Shown: positions 33,360 to 42,760 of the stretch, in pieces
Position numbering within the stretch: the stretch's first letter is position 1
Layout: each line of letters begins with the position of its first letter
DNA from: Seohaeicola_A nanhaiensis
Lineage (GTDB): Bacteria > Pseudomonadota > Alphaproteobacteria > Rhodobacterales > Rhodobacteraceae
Length of the DNA: 64,000 nucleotides
Assembly: GCF_042654245.1 (NCBI RefSeq)
Contig: NZ_JBHSGI010000033.1
Location: 1-64,000, forward strand
Direction of reading: 5' to 3'
Translations under genes and position numbers: made by a program
The notes under the pieces: generated by a model
What the model was told of the DNA's origin: nothing
Database searches by the model: none
Seen by the model: the letters and a program-made list of their open reading frames with translations, nothing else

Positions 33360-34751
33360 ATGACAGACAAGACCGCCAACCAGATGTGGGGTGGCCGCTT
33401 CGCCGCGGGACCCGATGCCATCATGGAGGCGATAAATGCCTCGATCGGGTTTGACAAGCGACTGGCCGGGCAGGATATCGCCGGTTCGCGGGCCCATGCC
33501 GCCATGCTGGCGGCGCAGGGCATTGTTAGCGATAGCGATGCCGAGGCGATCCGGGAAGGTCTGCTCACGGTGTTGTCAGAAATCGAGGGCGGCAGCTTTG
33601 TTTTCTCGACCGCGCTGGAAGACATTCATATGAATGTGGAATCCCGGCTGAAGGAGATCATCGGAGAGCCCGCGGGGCGGCTGCACACGGCGCGGTCGCG
33701 CAACGATCAGGTGGCGACCGACTTCCGTCTGTGGGTGCGCGACCAGTTTGACGCGGCCGAGGGCGGGCTGCTGGCGCTGATCCGCGCCCTTCTGACGCAG
33801 GCCGAGGCGGGGGCCGATTGGGTGATGCCGGGCTTTACCCATCTGCAGACCGCGCAGCCGGTGACCTGGGGCCATCACATGATGGCCTATGTCGAGATGT
33901 TCGGCCGCGATCTGTCGCGCGTGCGCGATGCGCGCAAGCGGATGAACGAAAGTCCGCTGGGCGCGGCTGCGCTGGCGGGGACGTCGTTTCCGATCGACCG
34001 GCACATGACCGCCGCCGCGCTGGGGTTCGATGCGCCCTGCGCCAATTCGCTGGATGCGGTGAGCGACCGTGACTTTGCGCTGGAGTTCCTGTCGGTCGCC
34101 TCGATCAGCGCGATGCACCTGTCGCGTTTTGCCGAGGAGCTGGTGATCTGGTCTTCGGCGCAGTTCCGGTTCGTCGCGCTGTCCGACCGGTTTTCGACCG
34201 GGTCGTCGATCATGCCGCAAAAGAAGAACCCGGATGCGGCCGAGCTGATCCGCGCCAAGGTGGGGCGCATCTTCGGGGCCAACGTGGCGCTGATGATGGT
34301 GATGAAGGGCCTGCCGCTGACCTATTCGAAGGACATGCAGGAGGACAAGGAGCAGGTGTTCGACGCCGCCGACAACTGGATGCTGGCGCTGGCGGCGATG
34401 ACCGGGATGGTGGCCGACATGACCGCACGGCGCGACAATCTGGCGGCGGCGGCGGGCAGCGGGTTCTCGACCGCGACGGACCTGGCCGACTGGCTGGTGC
34501 GGGTGCTGAACCTGCCGTTCCGCGAGGCCCACCATGTGACGGGCAGCCTGGTGGCGCTGGCCGAGAAGAAGGGCTGTGATCTGCCGGACCTGAGCCTGGC
34601 CGAGATGCAGGGCGTTCATGCGGGCATCACGCAGGATGTCTTTGCTGTTCTCGGCGTCGAGAATTCGGTAAACTCGCGCATGTCCTATGGCGGGACCGCG
34701 CCCGAGCAGGTCCGCGCCCAGATCGACAGGTGGAAAGCGAGGCTGGCATGA
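33360..34751 (+). CDS. argH: argininosuccinate lyase
   Basis: ArgH splits argininosuccinate into arginine and fumarate, the last step of arginine synthesis. From the ATG at 33360 the protein is 463 residues and starts TDKTANQMWGGRFA, the normal family start. HTARSRNDQVATDFRLW, GFTHLQTAQPVTW and the signature GSSIMPQKKNPDA are all present. An in-frame ATG at 33336 would overlap tlpA and is rejected. The following lipoprotein gene overlaps its stop. Confidence 0.97.
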   Translation: MTDKTANQMWGGRFAAGPDAIMEAINASIGFDKRLAGQDIAGSRAHAAMLAAQGIVSDSDAEAIREGLLTVLSEIEGGSFVFSTALEDIHMNVESRLKEIIGEPAGRLHTARSRNDQVATDFRLWVRDQFDAAEGGLLALIRALLTQAEAGADWVMPGFTHLQTAQPVTWGHHMMAYVEMFGRDLSRVRDARKRMNESPLGAAALAGTSFPIDRHMTAAALGFDAPCANSLDAVSDRDFALEFLSVASISAMHLSRFAEELVIWSSAQFRFVALSDRFSTGSSIMPQKKNPDAAELIRAKVGRIFGANVALMMVMKGLPLTYSKDMQEDKEQVFDAADNWMLALAAMTGMVADMTARRDNLAAAAGSGFSTATDLADWLVRVLNLPFREAHHVTGSLVALAEKKGCDLPDLSLAEMQGVHAGITQDVFAVLGVENSVNSRMSYGGTAPEQVRAQIDRWKARLA

Positions 34752-34915
34752 AACGTGTGGCGCTTCTTCTGATCCTGCTGGCCGGATGCGGCGCCGACGG
34801 CGAGCCGGTCCAGCCGACGATGGCGGCGCGGGTGGGCATCGGCAGTTCCGGCGCCCATGCGGGCGGGGCGGTCGGGCTGAACACCGGGCGGGTCGGGCTG
34901 ACGGTCGGTTTCTGA
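34748..34915 (+). CDS. small lipoprotein downstream of argH
   Basis: A 55-residue protein with the lipoprotein signal KRVALLLILLAGCGADG (lipobox L-A-G-C near residue 14). The mature part of about 40 residues is rich in Gly and Ala. It overlaps the argH stop by 4 bp, so it is translationally coupled to argH. Small lipoproteins in this position are common in the group; function is unknown. Confidence 0.7.
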   Translation: MKRVALLLILLAGCGADGEPVQPTMAARVGIGSSGAHAGGAVGLNTGRVGLTVGF

Positions 34916-35040
34916 GGGCCGGCCTGAACGGTCGGTGACCGCAGCATTTGCGGGATTTCAGAAACAATCGCGCCCAATTCCCGCCATTTTTGCCTGTTAC
35001 CCGGATTTCCAGACCCTGACCTGGCTGAAGGAGACCGGAC

Positions 35041-36231
35041 ATGACCACCGCCACGATGGAGGACAAGGCGCTTCTGGCTGTGCCCGCGCGCCCGGCGCCG
35101 CCGCCGGCCTCGCTGATCGTCGAGGTCGCCCGCACCTTCGGGGTCAGCCCGTTCAGGCAGCTGGGCGAGATGACGCGGTTGCATTTCGGCCCCGGCCGGG
35201 TGGCGGGGCCCGAGTATTACGCCGCCGGGCTTTACGATCCGGCGATGAGCCCCGATGAGAAGCGGGCCTATGTCGGGCTGAAGGGCAACCAGCGGCTGAA
35301 CGGCCGCCTGTCGCCGGACGAATTGGTGACGTTGATCGACTTTGTGGCGAACAAGGTGATGTTCACCGCGCTGATCCGCCAGCTGGGCATCGGCACGACC
35401 GAGACGCAGGCGGTGGTGTCGAACCTGCGGCAGTATGGAACGCTGCCGAACCCGGGGACGCCCGAGGAACTGGCCCGCTTCCTGCGTGAGGAGGCGCGGT
35501 TTCCGCTGTTCGGCAAGCCGACCGTGTTCAGCGGCAGCTACGGGTCGGTGCTGCTGGAGCGGATCGAGGGTGACAGTCTGGTGCTGGGCAACGGGCGGAA
35601 GGTGTCGCTGGAGGGGTTCTGCAAGGAGATCTTCGCTGATTACGCCGGAGGCTATGTGTTCCAGACGGCGCTGCGCCAGCATCCCGAGATGGAGGCGATG
35701 ACGGGCCGCGCGGTCGGGTCGATCCGTATCGTCACGGTGCGCGACGGGGCGGGGCCGGATGTGCTCTATGCGTTGTGGAAGATCCCCTCGCCCGAGGCGA
35801 TGAGCGACAATTTCTGGCAGGACGGCAGCATGATCGCGCCGCTGGACGTGGCGACGGGGCAGGTCGGGCCGGCACGCACCGGCACCGGGCTGAAGTCGCG
35901 CGATATCGCGGTGCATCCTGTGTCGGGCCGCGCCTTCGAGGGCTTTGCGGTGCCGCACTGGCAGGCGGCGCGCGAGGCGGCGATCCGGGCGCATGCGCTG
36001 TTCCCGGAGTTCGGCGTGATCGGCTGGGACGTGGCGATTTCGCCCGAGGGGCCGGTGATCATCGAGTGCAACGACAATCCGTTCCACACGCTGTACCAGC
36101 TGTCGCATCGGCGTGGCATCCTGAACCCGGCCTTCCTGCCGGTCTTCGACCGGGTGGCCGAGGCGAGCCGGAAGAAGCTGGAGGACCGCAAGGCCCGCGT
36201 GAAGGCGGCGAAGGCGCGGCACAAACGCTGA
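35041..36231 (+). CDS. sugar-transfer-associated ATP-grasp domain protein
   Basis: A 396-residue cytosolic protein. LFGKPTVFSGSYGSVLLERI near residue 160, GSIRIVTVRDG near residue 225, and GWDVAISPEGPVIIECNDNP near residue 328 match the ATP-grasp ST domain (PF14397), where the last motif holds the Mg-binding Glu and Asn. Such proteins are found near surface polysaccharide genes, but none is next to it here. An ATP-dependent ligase or kinase reaction is assumed; the substrate is unknown. The C-terminus is a basic tail. Confidence 0.8.
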   Translation: MTTATMEDKALLAVPARPAPPPASLIVEVARTFGVSPFRQLGEMTRLHFGPGRVAGPEYYAAGLYDPAMSPDEKRAYVGLKGNQRLNGRLSPDELVTLIDFVANKVMFTALIRQLGIGTTETQAVVSNLRQYGTLPNPGTPEELARFLREEARFPLFGKPTVFSGSYGSVLLERIEGDSLVLGNGRKVSLEGFCKEIFADYAGGYVFQTALRQHPEMEAMTGRAVGSIRIVTVRDGAGPDVLYALWKIPSPEAMSDNFWQDGSMIAPLDVATGQVGPARTGTGLKSRDIAVHPVSGRAFEGFAVPHWQAAREAAIRAHALFPEFGVIGWDVAISPEGPVIIECNDNPFHTLYQLSHRRGILNPAFLPVFDRVAEASRKKLEDRKARVKAAKARHKR

Positions 36232-36239
36232 GGGCGGAG

Positions 36240-36284
36240 CCGAAATCCGGCAAGGATTTTGGACGTTTTCCGTGCCGGAAAACG
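36240..36284. repeat. two adjacent inverted repeats, possible terminators
   Basis: CCGAAATCC-GGCAA-GGATTTTGG (36240-36262) and CGTTTTCCG-TGC-CGGAAAACG (36264-36284) form two hairpins one base apart between the ATP-grasp gene and lysA. The second is a perfect 9-bp stem. Neither has a T tract. Confidence 0.6.
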
Positions 36285-36348
36285 GCGCTTGGCCGGGGCG
36301 CGCGTGCGCGGTGTTGATTGCGCGCCGATTCCGCCGTAAATGCGCGGA

Positions 36349-37614
36349 ATGGATCACTTTCTCTATCGCGACGGCGCGCTCTACGCCGAGGACGTGCCCG
36401 TCGCCGAGATTGCCGCGGCGGTTGGCACGCCGTTCTATGTTTATTCGACCGCCACCCTGCTGCGCCATTACCGCCTGTTCGACGAGGCGCTGGCGGGCGT
36501 GCCGCATCTGGTCTGCTATGCGATGAAGGCGGCGGGCAATGTCGCCATTGTCAAGACGCTGGGCGACGCCGGGGCTGGGATGGACGTGGTGAGCCAGGGC
36601 GAATACCTGCGCGCCCGCGCCGCCGGCGTGCCGGGCGAGCGGATCGTCTTTTCGGGCGTCGGCAAGACCGCAGAGGAGATGCGCACGGCGCTGAGCGGCG
36701 GGATTCGCCAGTTCAACGTCGAATCCGAGCCCGAGATGGAGGTGCTGAACGCGGTGGCCCTGTCGCTGGGCACCGTCGCGCCGATCACCATCCGGGTGAA
36801 CCCGGATGTCGATGCGAAGACCCATGCCAAGATCGCGACCGGCAAGTCCGAGAACAAGTTCGGCATCCCGATCGCGCGGGCGCGCGCAGTCTATGCCCAC
36901 GCCGCCCGGCTGCCGGGGCTGAAGGTGGTGGGCATCGACGTGCATATCGGCAGCCAGCTGACCGAGCTTGCGCCCTTCGAGCAGGCCTATGCCAAGGTGG
37001 CCGAGCTGACCGAGGCGCTGCGCGCGGACGGGCATGTGATCGAGCGGCTGGATCTGGGGGGCGGTCTGGGCATTCCCTATACCCGGTCGAACGTCGCGCC
37101 GCCGCTGCCGACGGACTATGGCGCGATGATCCAGCGGACGCTGGGGCATCTGGGCTGCGAGATCGAGATCGAGCCGGGGCGGCTGATCGCGGGGAATGCC
37201 GGGCTGCTGGTGTCTTCGGTGATCTATGTGAAGTCGGGCGAGGGTCGGGATTTCCTGATCCTCGATGCGGCGATGAACGACCTGATCCGCCCGGCGATGT
37301 ATGACGCCCATCACGACATCATCCCGGTTGTCGAACCCGCGCCGGGGACCGAGCAGCGGCCGTTCGACGTGGTGGGGCCGGTCTGCGAGACGGGCGACAC
37401 CTTTGCCCGGGGCCGCGACCTTCCGCCGGTGGCGGCGGGCGATCTGGTCGCCTTCCGCAGCGCGGGGGCCTATGGCGCGGCGATGGCGAGCGAATACAAC
37501 GCCCGTCCGCTGGTGCCCGAGGTGCTGGTGAACGGCGATCAATTCGCGGTTATCCGCCGACGGCCGACCTTTGACGAAATGATAAATCGCGATACTATAC
37601 CCTCGTGGCTCTAG
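36349..37614 (+). CDS. lysA: diaminopimelate decarboxylase
   Basis: LysA makes lysine from meso-diaminopimelate using PLP. The protein (421 residues from ATG 36349) has VCYAMKAAGNVAI with the PLP-binding Lys near residue 60, DVHIGSQL, LDLGGGLGIPY (PLP phosphate loop), EPGRLIAGNAG and GPVCETGDTFA with the catalytic Cys. An in-frame ATG three codons earlier (36340) is also possible; neither has a clear Shine-Dalgarno. Confidence 0.96.
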   Translation: MDHFLYRDGALYAEDVPVAEIAAAVGTPFYVYSTATLLRHYRLFDEALAGVPHLVCYAMKAAGNVAIVKTLGDAGAGMDVVSQGEYLRARAAGVPGERIVFSGVGKTAEEMRTALSGGIRQFNVESEPEMEVLNAVALSLGTVAPITIRVNPDVDAKTHAKIATGKSENKFGIPIARARAVYAHAARLPGLKVVGIDVHIGSQLTELAPFEQAYAKVAELTEALRADGHVIERLDLGGGLGIPYTRSNVAPPLPTDYGAMIQRTLGHLGCEIEIEPGRLIAGNAGLLVSSVIYVKSGEGRDFLILDAAMNDLIRPAMYDAHHDIIPVVEPAPGTEQRPFDVVGPVCETGDTFARGRDLPPVAAGDLVAFRSAGAYGAAMASEYNARPLVPEVLVNGDQFAVIRRRPTFDEMINRDTIPSWL

Positions 37615-37647
37615 CGCGCCTCAGCGCCGGACCACAAGGAGACCCGT

Positions 37648-40233
37648 ATGGCCCCATCCCCCGGCCCTGATCCCGCGCTGCGCGCCCTGCGCCTGCCGCT
37701 GGCGCTGACCCGCGCCGGGATGGTGGCCGAGCAGGTGCTGCGGGCGTTCTGGCCGTTGATGACCGTGATCATGCTGGCGCTGGCCGTGCTGATGCTGGGC
37801 CTGCACGATATGGTGTCGGTCGAGGTGGTCTGGGGCGGCGGCGTTCTGGTGGCGCTGGGCCTTTTCGGGACGCTGATCTGGGGCATTCGCACATTCCACT
37901 GGCCGACGCGCGCCGAGGCGCTGGCGCGGCTGGACGAGACTCTGCCGGGGCGGCCGATCCAGGCGCTGATGGACCGGCAGGTGATCGGCGAGAGCGATGC
38001 GGCCTCGGCCGCCGTCTGGCGCGCGCATCAGGCGCGGATGGCGGCGCGGGCGGCCAATGCCCGGCCGGTGCGGCCGAACGTGCGGCTGTCGCGCGCCGAT
38101 CCCTTCGCGCTGCGCCATATCGCGACGCTGGCGCTGGCGGTGGCGATCATCTTCGGGTCGGTCTGGCGGGTTGGCACGGTGGCCGAGATGACTCCCGGTT
38201 CAGCGCAGGCGGCAAGCGGGCCGACCTGGGAGGGCTGGATCGAGCCGCCGCGCTATACCGGCAAGCCGACGATCTATCTGGCGGATATTCAGGGCGACCG
38301 GCTGGACATCGCGCAGGGCAGCAAGATCACGCTGCGGTTCTATGGCGAGGTCGGCGCGCTGACGCTGGCCGAGACGGTGTCGGGCCGGGTCGGCGCGCTG
38401 CCCCCCGCCTCGGACGTGGCGCAGGAATTCACTGTGGTGCAGGACGGCGAACTGCGCATCGACGGGCCGGGCGGCAAGACCTGGAAGGTCTCCGTCGTGG
38501 CCGATGCGCCGCCTACGGTCGGGGTCGCGGGGCCGCCCGAGGCCGAGGCGATGGGCACGATGACGCTGCCCTTCACGGCGAGCGACGATTATGGTGTGGT
38601 GGGCGGCACGGCGGTGATCGCGCTGGATCTGGGCGCGGTCGACCGGCGCTATGGGCTGACGGCCGAGCCGGATGCGCGCGAGGCGATCAGCGTGCCGCTG
38701 CCGATGCCGATTGCGGGCGACCGGGCGGAGTTCACCGAGAAGCTGATCGAGGATTTCTCGGAGCACCCCTGGGCCAATATGCCGGTGACCTATACCCTGA
38801 GCGTGCAGGACGCGGCGGGGCAAAGCGGGCAGAGCGAGGTCTATTCGGCGACGCTGCCGGGGCGGCGGTTCTTCGATCCGCTGGCGGCGGCGGTAATCGA
38901 ACAGCGCCGCGATCTGCTGTGGTCGCGGGACAATGCGCGGCGCGTGTCGCAGATGCTGCGCGCGGTGAGCTACAAGCCCGAGGATATCTTCCGGTCGGAA
39001 ACCGCCTATCTGCGGATGCGGGTGATCCTGCGGCGGCTGGATGCGCTGTCGCGCGATGGGTTGCAGGCCGAGCATCAGACCGAGATGGCCAAGGCGCTGT
39101 GGGATCTGGCGGTGCTGCTGGAGGATGGCGACCTGTCGGACGCGCTGGAGCGGTTGCGGCGGGCGCAGGAGCGGCTGACCGAGGCGATGAAGAACGGCGC
39201 CTCGGATCAGGAGATCGCCGAGCTGATGCAGGAGCTGCGCAGGGCGAGCGACGATTACATCCGTCAGCTGTCGCGGCAGGCGCAGAACGAAAACCAGAAT
39301 GGGGCGGACCAGCCGAATTCGGGCAGCGACCCGAATTCGATGCAGATGACGCAGAACGATCTGCAGAAGATGATGGACCGCATTCAGGAGTTGATGGAGC
39401 AGGGCCGGATGGCCGAGGCGCAGCAGGCGCTGGAAGAGCTGCAGCAGCTGATGGAGAACATGCGCGTGACCCAGGGGCAGGGCGGTGGCCAGTCCCAGGG
39501 GCAGCAGGCGATGGAGGGGCTGGCCGAGACGCTGCGCAACCAGCAGGGCCTGTCGGACGACGCCTTCCGCGATCTGCAGGAACAGTTCAATCCGGGCGCG
39601 AACGCGGGCCAGAACCAGGGCAACGAGGGCCGCAACGGCGGTCAGGGCCGGGGGCAGAGCCACGAGGGCCAGGGCGGCCGGGGCGAGGGCCAGGCGCAGA
39701 ATGACGGCGAGGGCCAGCAGGGCGGCGGCGAGGGGCAGGACCTGCAAGGGTCGCTGGCCGACCGCCAGCAGGCGCTGCGCCGCGAGCTGGACCGCCAACA
39801 GGGCAGTCTGCCGGGTGCCGGCACGCCCGAGGGCGACGCCGCGCGCGATGCGCTGGGCCGCGCCGGGCGGGCGATGGACGATGCCGAGCAATCGCTGCGG
39901 CAGGACGATCTGGCCGGGGCCATCGACAACCAGTCCGAGGCCATGGAAGCGCTGCGCGAGGGGATGCGGGCGCTGGGCGAGGCGATGGCGCAGGAACAGC
40001 AGCAGCCGGGGCAGGGCACGGCCGAGGGCTCGCAGCGGGCGCGCAACCGTGACCCGCTGGGCCGCGATGCGGGATCGAACGGGTCGATCGGCACGGAAGA
40101 GAGCCTGTTGCAGGGCGAGGATGTCTATCGCCGGGCGCGGGAACTGCTGGACGAGATCCGCCGGCGCAGCGGCGACACCTCGCGCCCGCAGGTCGAGCTG
40201 GACTACCTGAGGCGCCTGCTCGACCGGTTCTGA
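37648..40233 (+). CDS. TIGR02302 (DUF4175) family membrane protein
   Basis: An 861-residue protein restricted to alphaproteobacteria. Two helices near residues 35-80 and one near 150-170 anchor it in the inner membrane. A large periplasmic part follows, with a Gln/Gly/Asn-rich low-complexity region at about residues 545-720 (runs such as NQQGLSDDAFRDLQEQFNPG and GQGRGQSHEGQGGRGEGQAQ). This membrane-plus-low-complexity layout and length define TIGR02302. Function is not established; a cell-envelope role is presumed. It begins 33 bp after lysA. Confidence 0.9.
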   Translation: MAPSPGPDPALRALRLPLALTRAGMVAEQVLRAFWPLMTVIMLALAVLMLGLHDMVSVEVVWGGGVLVALGLFGTLIWGIRTFHWPTRAEALARLDETLPGRPIQALMDRQVIGESDAASAAVWRAHQARMAARAANARPVRPNVRLSRADPFALRHIATLALAVAIIFGSVWRVGTVAEMTPGSAQAASGPTWEGWIEPPRYTGKPTIYLADIQGDRLDIAQGSKITLRFYGEVGALTLAETVSGRVGALPPASDVAQEFTVVQDGELRIDGPGGKTWKVSVVADAPPTVGVAGPPEAEAMGTMTLPFTASDDYGVVGGTAVIALDLGAVDRRYGLTAEPDAREAISVPLPMPIAGDRAEFTEKLIEDFSEHPWANMPVTYTLSVQDAAGQSGQSEVYSATLPGRRFFDPLAAAVIEQRRDLLWSRDNARRVSQMLRAVSYKPEDIFRSETAYLRMRVILRRLDALSRDGLQAEHQTEMAKALWDLAVLLEDGDLSDALERLRRAQERLTEAMKNGASDQEIAELMQELRRASDDYIRQLSRQAQNENQNGADQPNSGSDPNSMQMTQNDLQKMMDRIQELMEQGRMAEAQQALEELQQLMENMRVTQGQGGGQSQGQQAMEGLAETLRNQQGLSDDAFRDLQEQFNPGANAGQNQGNEGRNGGQGRGQSHEGQGGRGEGQAQNDGEGQQGGGEGQDLQGSLADRQQALRRELDRQQGSLPGAGTPEGDAARDALGRAGRAMDDAEQSLRQDDLAGAIDNQSEAMEALREGMRALGEAMAQEQQQPGQGTAEGSQRARNRDPLGRDAGSNGSIGTEESLLQGEDVYRRARELLDEIRRRSGDTSRPQVELDYLRRLLDRF

Positions 40234-40236
40234 GGT

Positions 40237-41007
40237 CTAGCGCGGGACGTAGGCGGCGAGCTTGGAGTCGATCCAGAGCCGCGCGGCATTCACTGTTTCG
40301 ACATAGCTTTGCAGCGCCGGCGCGGTTGCCGGCACCGCCTTGGCAATCGCGTCGGCCTGGAGGTAGACCACCACCAGCAGCGCGGCGAGCACGAGGACGA
40401 GGCTGAAGCCGCGCATGAAGCCGCTGCGCCGGGGCGGTGCGGCGACCGGGAAGTCGACCTTGGCCTGTTCGGGCGCGGGCTGCGGCGCGGGCTTGTCGCT
40501 GGCGGTGAGCGTCGAGTTGATCTCTTCCACATCGGGCAAAAGGCGGCTGCGGGGCCGGTCGGGGGCGGGGGGCGGCGTCTCGCCGCGCAGGCGGGCCATG
40601 CGGTCGCGCGCCTCGCGCCCGGCGTTCGAAGGCTCGGAGGGCGGCAGCGAGTCGAGGCCGAGGTCGCCCTGGCTTTCCAGCGTTTCGCCCTCGCGCGCGC
40701 GCAGGCGGCTTTCGTGGGCGGCCTCTTCGCGCAGGATCTCGGCGACATCGGGGTCGATCTGGCGCGGCGTCGGGGCGCGGGTCTCGGGGCGCGGCGGCGC
40801 GGGGTCCGGCCGCGGCGGCGGTGGCGGCGGGGGAGGAGGCGGCGGCTCGGGCGCTGCTTCGGGTTCAGGCTCGTCCAGCGGATAGTCGGGATGCGCCTGA
40901 AACCAAGTGTCGCCGCAGTTCGAACACTGGACGTCCCGCCCGTCGGCCGGGATCACCTCGTCGGGGACCTCGTACTGCGCGCCGCAATTCGGGCATGTGA
41001 TACGCAT
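40237..41007 (-). CDS. zinc-ribbon (MJ0042-type) membrane protein
   Basis: A 256-residue protein. RITCPNCGAQYEVPDEVI and DVQCSNCGDTW (residues 2-38) give a four-cysteine zinc ribbon of the MJ0042 type. A Pro- and Glu-rich linker (residues 45-85, including a run of 11 prolines) and a charged region follow, then one membrane helix near residues 202-222. Zinc-ribbon proteins of this kind are common and uncharacterised in Rhodobacteraceae. It converges with the TIGR02302 gene 3 bp apart and is divergent from ftsE, which it may accompany. Confidence 0.85.
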   Translation of the reverse strand: MRITCPNCGAQYEVPDEVIPADGRDVQCSNCGDTWFQAHPDYPLDEPEPEAAPEPPPPPPPPPPPRPDPAPPRPETRAPTPRQIDPDVAEILREEAAHESRLRAREGETLESQGDLGLDSLPPSEPSNAGREARDRMARLRGETPPPAPDRPRSRLLPDVEEINSTLTASDKPAPQPAPEQAKVDFPVAAPPRRSGFMRGFSLVLVLAALLVVVYLQADAIAKAVPATAPALQSYVETVNAARLWIDSKLAAYVPR

Positions 41008-41186
41008 CGGGCACTCCTGCTATGGTAAACTGCCTGTGTGTTCTTTTTCGGGACACCTTAAGCAAATGTCGCTGCCGCGAAAAGTGACTTTCGCCGGGAG
41101 CCGCAACTGAGCGCGCCGGCGTTGCAAATGCGCGTTGAACCACAGCGCGTTCTTCGGCAAAAGGTCGGACGAAAGCAGGTGCAGGC

Positions 41187-41864
41187 GTGATCACTCTCGA
41201 CAATGTGGGATACAGCTATGGCGGCGGCGATCTGCTGAGCGACGTCAGCATGCGGCTGAACCCCGGTTCGTTCCATTTCCTGACCGGCCCTTCGGGCGCG
41301 GGCAAGACCACGCTGCTGAAGCTGTGCTATGGCGCGCTGATGCCGACGCGGGGGCAGGTGACGCTGTTCGATGCCGACCTGCGGGCGCTGGACCGCGACC
41401 AGATGGCGCTGATGCGGCGGCGGATCGGCGTGGTGCATCAGGACTGCCGGTTTCTGGACCATCTGCCCCTGCGCGAGAACATCGCGCTGCCGCTGACCGT
41501 TTCGGGCCGCGACGTGGCGGCGGAGGGTGAGAACCTTTCCGAGCTGATGCAATGGGTGGGGCTGGCCGGCCGGGCCGATGCGCTGCCGCCGGAGCTGTCG
41601 GGCGGGGAGCGGCAGCGGGCGGCGCTGGCGCGCGCGGTCATCATGTCGCCCGATGTGATCATCGCGGACGAGCCGACCGGCAACGTCGACTGGGAGATGT
41701 CGCAGCGGCTGCTGACCCTGCTGATCGAGCTGAACAGGATGGGCAAGGCGGTGCTGGTGGCGAGCCACGATCTGGCGCTGATCCGCGCGGCCAAGAGCCA
41801 GGTGCAGGCGCGGGTGCTGCGGATTTCCAACCACCGGTTGCAGCTGGCGGGGGCGGACCTGTGA
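41187..41864 (+). CDS. ftsE: cell division ATP-binding protein FtsE
   Basis: FtsE is the ATPase of the FtsEX complex that activates septal peptidoglycan hydrolases. The 225-residue protein has the Walker A GPSGAGKTTLL near residue 35, the signature LSGGERQRAALARA and the Walker B VIIADEPTGNVD, with a switch His in VASHDL. The GTG at 41187 is the start. ftsX begins within its last bases. Confidence 0.93.
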   Translation: MITLDNVGYSYGGGDLLSDVSMRLNPGSFHFLTGPSGAGKTTLLKLCYGALMPTRGQVTLFDADLRALDRDQMALMRRRIGVVHQDCRFLDHLPLRENIALPLTVSGRDVAAEGENLSELMQWVGLAGRADALPPELSGGERQRAALARAVIMSPDVIIADEPTGNVDWEMSQRLLTLLIELNRMGKAVLVASHDLALIRAAKSQVQARVLRISNHRLQLAGADL

Positions 41865-42760
41865 GCGCGGGGACGATCCGCACGCTGCTGATGGGCGATG
41901 CGCAGGCCGCACGGGTGGTGCCGCCCTCGGGCGCGACGGCGCATCTGACGCTGTTCGCGGCGGGGGCGATGGCCTTTCTGGCGGTCTTTGCGCTGGCGCT
42001 TTCGCTGGCGTCGGGGCGGCTGGCGGATCGCTGGGCCGAGGAGCTGGCGCGCAGCGCGACGCTGCGCATCAGCGCGCCGGCCGACCAGCGTGCGGCGCAG
42101 ACCGCCGCCGCGCTGGCGATCCTGGCCCAGACGCCGGGTGTGGCCAGCGCCCGTGCGCTGACGAGCGAGGAACAGGCGGCGCTGCTGGCGCCCTGGTTCG
42201 GGGCGGATGTGCCGATCGAGGCGCTGCCGGTGCCGCAGCTGATCGAGGTGATCGGCGATGCTGATGGATACGATGCCGCGGGGCTGCGGCTGCGCCTGTC
42301 GGCCGAGGTGCCGGGCGCGATCCTGGACGATCACACGCGGTGGCGGCGGCCTCTGGTCGAGGCCGCCAACAGCCTGCGGCGGCTGGCGGTGATCTCGGTC
42401 CTGCTGATCGGGGGCGCGACGGCGGCGATGATCACGCTGGCGGCCAATGCGGCTCTGGCGGCCAATGCGCAGGTGATCGAGGTGCTGCGGCTGGTGGGCG
42501 CGCGCGACCGTTATATCGCGCAGGCCTTCGTGCGCCGCTTTACCCTGCGCGCGCTGATCGGCGCGGGCGTCGGCATGGCGGCGGGGATGCTGGGGGTGGC
42601 GCTGCTGCCCGAAGCCTCGGACGAGGGCGGGTTCCTGACCGGTCTCGGCTTTCAGGGCGCCGGCTGGCTGGTGCCGCTGCTGATCCCGCCGCTGGGGGCG
42701 CTGGTGGCCTTTGCGGCCACCTGGTATGCGGCGCGCCGCCGTCTTGGAGAGCTGAGCTGA
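41861..42760 (+). CDS. ftsX: cell division protein FtsX
   Basis: The 299-residue membrane partner of FtsE, starting with GTG overlapping the ftsE stop. One helix near residues 30-52 precedes a periplasmic domain of about 110 residues, then three helices in the last 130 residues, including LAVISVLLIGGATAAMITLA and VIEVLRLVGARDRYIAQAFV, the typical cytoplasmic coupling region. Sequence divergence in the periplasmic domain is normal for FtsX. Confidence 0.92.
   Translation: MSAGTIRTLLMGDAQAARVVPPSGATAHLTLFAAGAMAFLAVFALALSLASGRLADRWAEELARSATLRISAPADQRAAQTAAALAILAQTPGVASARALTSEEQAALLAPWFGADVPIEALPVPQLIEVIGDADGYDAAGLRLRLSAEVPGAILDDHTRWRRPLVEAANSLRRLAVISVLLIGGATAAMITLAANAALAANAQVIEVLRLVGARDRYIAQAFVRRFTLRALIGAGVGMAAGMLGVALLPEASDEGGFLTGLGFQGAGWLVPLLIPPLGALVAFAATWYAARRRLGELS

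Noticed and set aside
34627..37542. A 971-codon minus-strand frame opposite argH, the ATP-grasp gene and lysA
   Set aside because: It runs across three well-supported plus-strand genes and is dominated by Arg, His, Pro and Gln, which is typical of antisense to GC-rich coding DNA.
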